Under the pieces are notes generated by a model. It saw only the letters and a list, made by a program, of their open reading frames with translations, was not told where the DNA came from and made no database searches. DNA of 7,774 nucleotides, from positions 1 through 7,774 of the forward strand of contig JBNJCW010000076.1 of NCBI GenBank assembly GCA_051744345.1, written 5' to 3'. Shown in pieces: positions 6,834 to 7,774 of this stretch. Position numbers and translations under genes: made by a program. Each line of letters opens with the position of its first letter. Position 1 is the first letter of the stretch. The DNA comes from Halolacustris sp051744345 (lineage in GTDB: Bacteria; Actinomycetota; Humimicrobiia; Humimicrobiales; Humimicrobiaceae).

Positions 6834-7034
6834 TTACTCTTCACCCAGCTTGTTGGCTGCAAAATCCTTAATTATATCAGCTACATTGGTAGATATTATA
6901 TTCCTTGCCTTAAGCAGAGTGGCTATGTTTTTAACCCCTATCCTTTTTATCAGATAACCCGCAATTGCGCCCAAGGCTGCTCCACCTATGATAAACCATA
7001 AGGAGTTTTTGTCAAAATCCTTTTTATCATCCAT
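6834..7034 (-). CDS. 66-residue single-span membrane protein, function unknown
   Basis: This small protein has a charged N-terminus (MDDKKDFDKNS), a glycine/alanine-rich membrane helix at about 11-28 (WFIIGGAALGAIAGYLI, spaced small residues as in glycine-zipper helices), and a mixed amphipathic C-terminal region (30-66). It loosely resembles YtxH-type short membrane proteins, but I cannot assign a family. It is very likely real: the ATG has a strong Shine-Dalgarno (GGAGG at 7043-7047, 8 nt spacing), it starts 18 nt after the arsR stop, and it ends 6 nt before the next possible start. Its place right behind the regulator suggests membership of the arsR regulon. Confidence 0.72.
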   Translation of the reverse strand: MDDKKDFDKNSLWFIIGGAALGAIAGYLIKRIGVKNIATLLKARNIISTNVADIIKDFAANKLGEE

Positions 7035-7052
7035 ATCTTAAACCTCCGGAAG

Positions 7053-7382
7053 TTATTTTTTAAAAGTTTTTTTAATCAGGTCACTTCTGTTTTCAAATTC
7101 TTCCTGCAGCACTTCACTAATCAGGTCATAGGCCCTTATTATTTTGCGGTTGGAGATGGAATAGTAAACATTATTTCCGTCTTTTTTTGTTTTAACTACC
7201 CCCTTGGCCCTTAGTATTGCCAGGTGCTGCGAAAGGTTAGCCTGGGGAATATCTGTTTTTTCTATAAGCTCATTTACCTTAAGTTCCCCGTCTCTTAAAG
7301 CATCTATGATCGCCTGCCTTCTCGGGTTGGAAAGAGTCTTGCAGACTTCAGCATGCATAATATAAAAGTTATCTTTTTCCAT
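7053..7382 (-). CDS. ArsR/SmtB-family winged-helix transcriptional regulator
   Basis: This is a 109-residue dimeric-type repressor of normal family length. The N-terminal helix carries CKTLSNPRRQAIIDAL (14-29), the typical opening of the family. The helix-turn-helix spans about 34-60 (LKVNELIEKTDIPQANLSQHLAILRAKG), with the recognition helix at PQANLSQHLAILRAKG. The wing follows (VVKTKKDGNNVYYSIS, 62-77), then a final dimerisation helix (80-96). The metal-sensing motif ELCVCDL of ArsR is absent, there is only one Cys (Cys14), and the last helix lacks the His-rich alpha-5 site of SmtB-type zinc sensors. The inducer is therefore probably not arsenite, cadmium or zinc and is unknown. It is the first gene of the five-gene unit and probably represses it. 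The ATG at 7382 has AGGGG at 7393-7397, 10 nt upstream. Confidence 0.9.
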   Translation of the reverse strand: MEKDNFYIMHAEVCKTLSNPRRQAIIDALRDGELKVNELIEKTDIPQANLSQHLAILRAKGVVKTKKDGNNVYYSISNRKIIRAYDLISEVLQEEFENRSDLIKKTFKK

Positions 7383-7396
7383 TTAATTTTTTCCCC

Positions 7397-7425
7397 TATG
7401 CTTGAATATTAAAATATAAAGCATA
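7397..7425. promoter_or_regulatory. Inverted repeat over the arsR promoter, candidate operator
   Basis: TATGCTT at 7397-7403 and AAGCATA at 7419-7425 are perfect inverted copies separated by 15 bp and centred on 7411. The dyad covers the -10 hexamer, most of the spacer and the start site of the arsR promoter. ArsR/SmtB repressors usually bind AT-rich imperfect dyads at this place and block their own transcription, so this is the natural operator candidate. The dyad is observed; binding is inferred. Confidence 0.5.
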
Positions 7426-7434
7426 TATAGTCAA
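7406..7434 (-). promoter_or_regulatory. Near-consensus sigma-70 promoter for the arsR-led unit
   Basis: On the minus strand, TTGACT (7429-7434) and TAATAT (7406-7411) are separated by exactly 17 bp, each with five of six consensus bases. The expected start is near 7399-7400, leaving a very short leader (about 18 nt) that contains the AGGGG Shine-Dalgarno of arsR. It is the strongest promoter in the window and no comparable one was seen inside the five-gene unit. Confidence 0.75.
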
Positions 7435-7774
7435 CAAGCTATTTCCGCATTATGGGGAAGCGTCGCTATGGGAGCTTACAGGCTCAACAGCATTGCCCCA
7501 GCCTGTATGTTTATCTTTAAGGCTGCTTCTTAGGGCATTTTATAGCCAGGCCAAAATGCCCGGCTTAAGGGCCCTGAGTAATTTAAAACTCCCCATCAGC
7601 GTAACCGGTATAAAGGCCTGCCTTGCTTAAGAGTATTTGAAACCCGTAAAAATGACTGCCTGCATCAGAAGTATCGAATCGCGGCTATCTGGTAATAGCT
7701 TCTTTTTTCGTTTAGAGCATTCTGTAACGCTGAAAACAGTGAGAAAGAATATTTTTGGCCCATAGCAAACATTG
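7435..7774. other. About 340 bases without a recognisable gene; dyad and a short edge frame
   Basis: No gene can be named here. Visible structure: a perfect 9-bp inverted repeat, GGGCATTTT at 7533-7541 and AAAATGCCC at 7553-7561, with an 11-base loop and no T-tract on either side. A smaller dyad, GCTAT (7684-7688) and ATAGC (7695-7699), is followed by a T-run at 7703-7708, a weak terminator-like shape for the plus strand. On the minus strand an open frame of 35 codons runs from the window edge (ATG at 7772-7770) to TGA at 7665-7667. It encodes SFSLFSALQNALNEKRSYYQ and could be the tail of a gene that starts outside the window, or a remnant. No tRNA, rRNA, tmRNA, RNase P or riboswitch signature was recognised. 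Confidence 0.4.

Noticed and set aside
7452..7520. 22-codon plus-strand frame starting at ATG 7452
   Set aside because: It is short, has no ribosome-binding site or recognisable peptide, and is consistent with chance.
7435..7774. tmRNA, 6S, RNase P RNA, SRP RNA, T-box, TPP or cobalamin riboswitch in the right end
   Set aside because: I looked for their hallmark strings and long closing stems and found none. The GGGGAAG near 7454 has no matching partner elements.
1..7774. CRISPR array, insertion sequence with terminal repeats, defence system or prophage genes
   Set aside because: There are no regularly spaced repeats, and no recognisable transposase, integrase, nuclease or phage gene. All genes are transport, envelope or regulatory.

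Overview
The window is bacterial. The evidence is Shine-Dalgarno sites, sigma-70-like promoters, a bacterial MgtE and an ArsR-type regulator. The coding sequence is moderately AT-rich with many AGG and ATA codons, and the short intergenic gaps are strongly AT-rich. No single gene fixes the taxon. An anaerobic or subsurface-type lineage is only a guess.

Layout, left to right. Positions 1-215 are an AT-rich upstream region with a tandem 15-bp repeat and an extended -10 promoter. It drives a plus-strand APC-family permease fused to a C-terminal PTS EIIA-like domain (216-2057). Next comes a minus-strand mgtE magnesium transporter/channel (2059-3417). Its stop codon is separated from the permease stop by one base, and it has its own promoter in the 3418-3650 gap.

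From 3651 to 7382 there is a compact five-gene minus-strand transcription unit. In transcription order it encodes an ArsR/SmtB-family repressor, a 66-residue single-span membrane protein, a 94-residue (or 79-residue) small membrane protein with a signal peptide and a YLDAGSGS motif, a two-part protein (kinase-like N-terminal part plus SAM-dependent methyltransferase), and a polytopic membrane sulfatase/LtaS-like alkaline-phosphatase-superfamily enzyme. The genes are 18 and 6 nt apart or overlap by 23 and 4 nt, so co-transcription and translational coupling are likely. A near-consensus promoter (TTGACT, 17-bp spacer, TAATAT) lies just upstream of arsR. A 7-bp inverted repeat covers it and is a plausible autoregulatory operator.

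The methyltransferase, sulfatase-like enzyme and small membrane protein look like an envelope-modification cassette that decorates a surface glycan or lipid-linked polymer. That role is inferred from family membership and gene order. The last ~340 bases (7435-7774) hold no gene I can identify. They contain a perfect 9-bp inverted repeat and a short minus-strand reading frame that touches the window edge.
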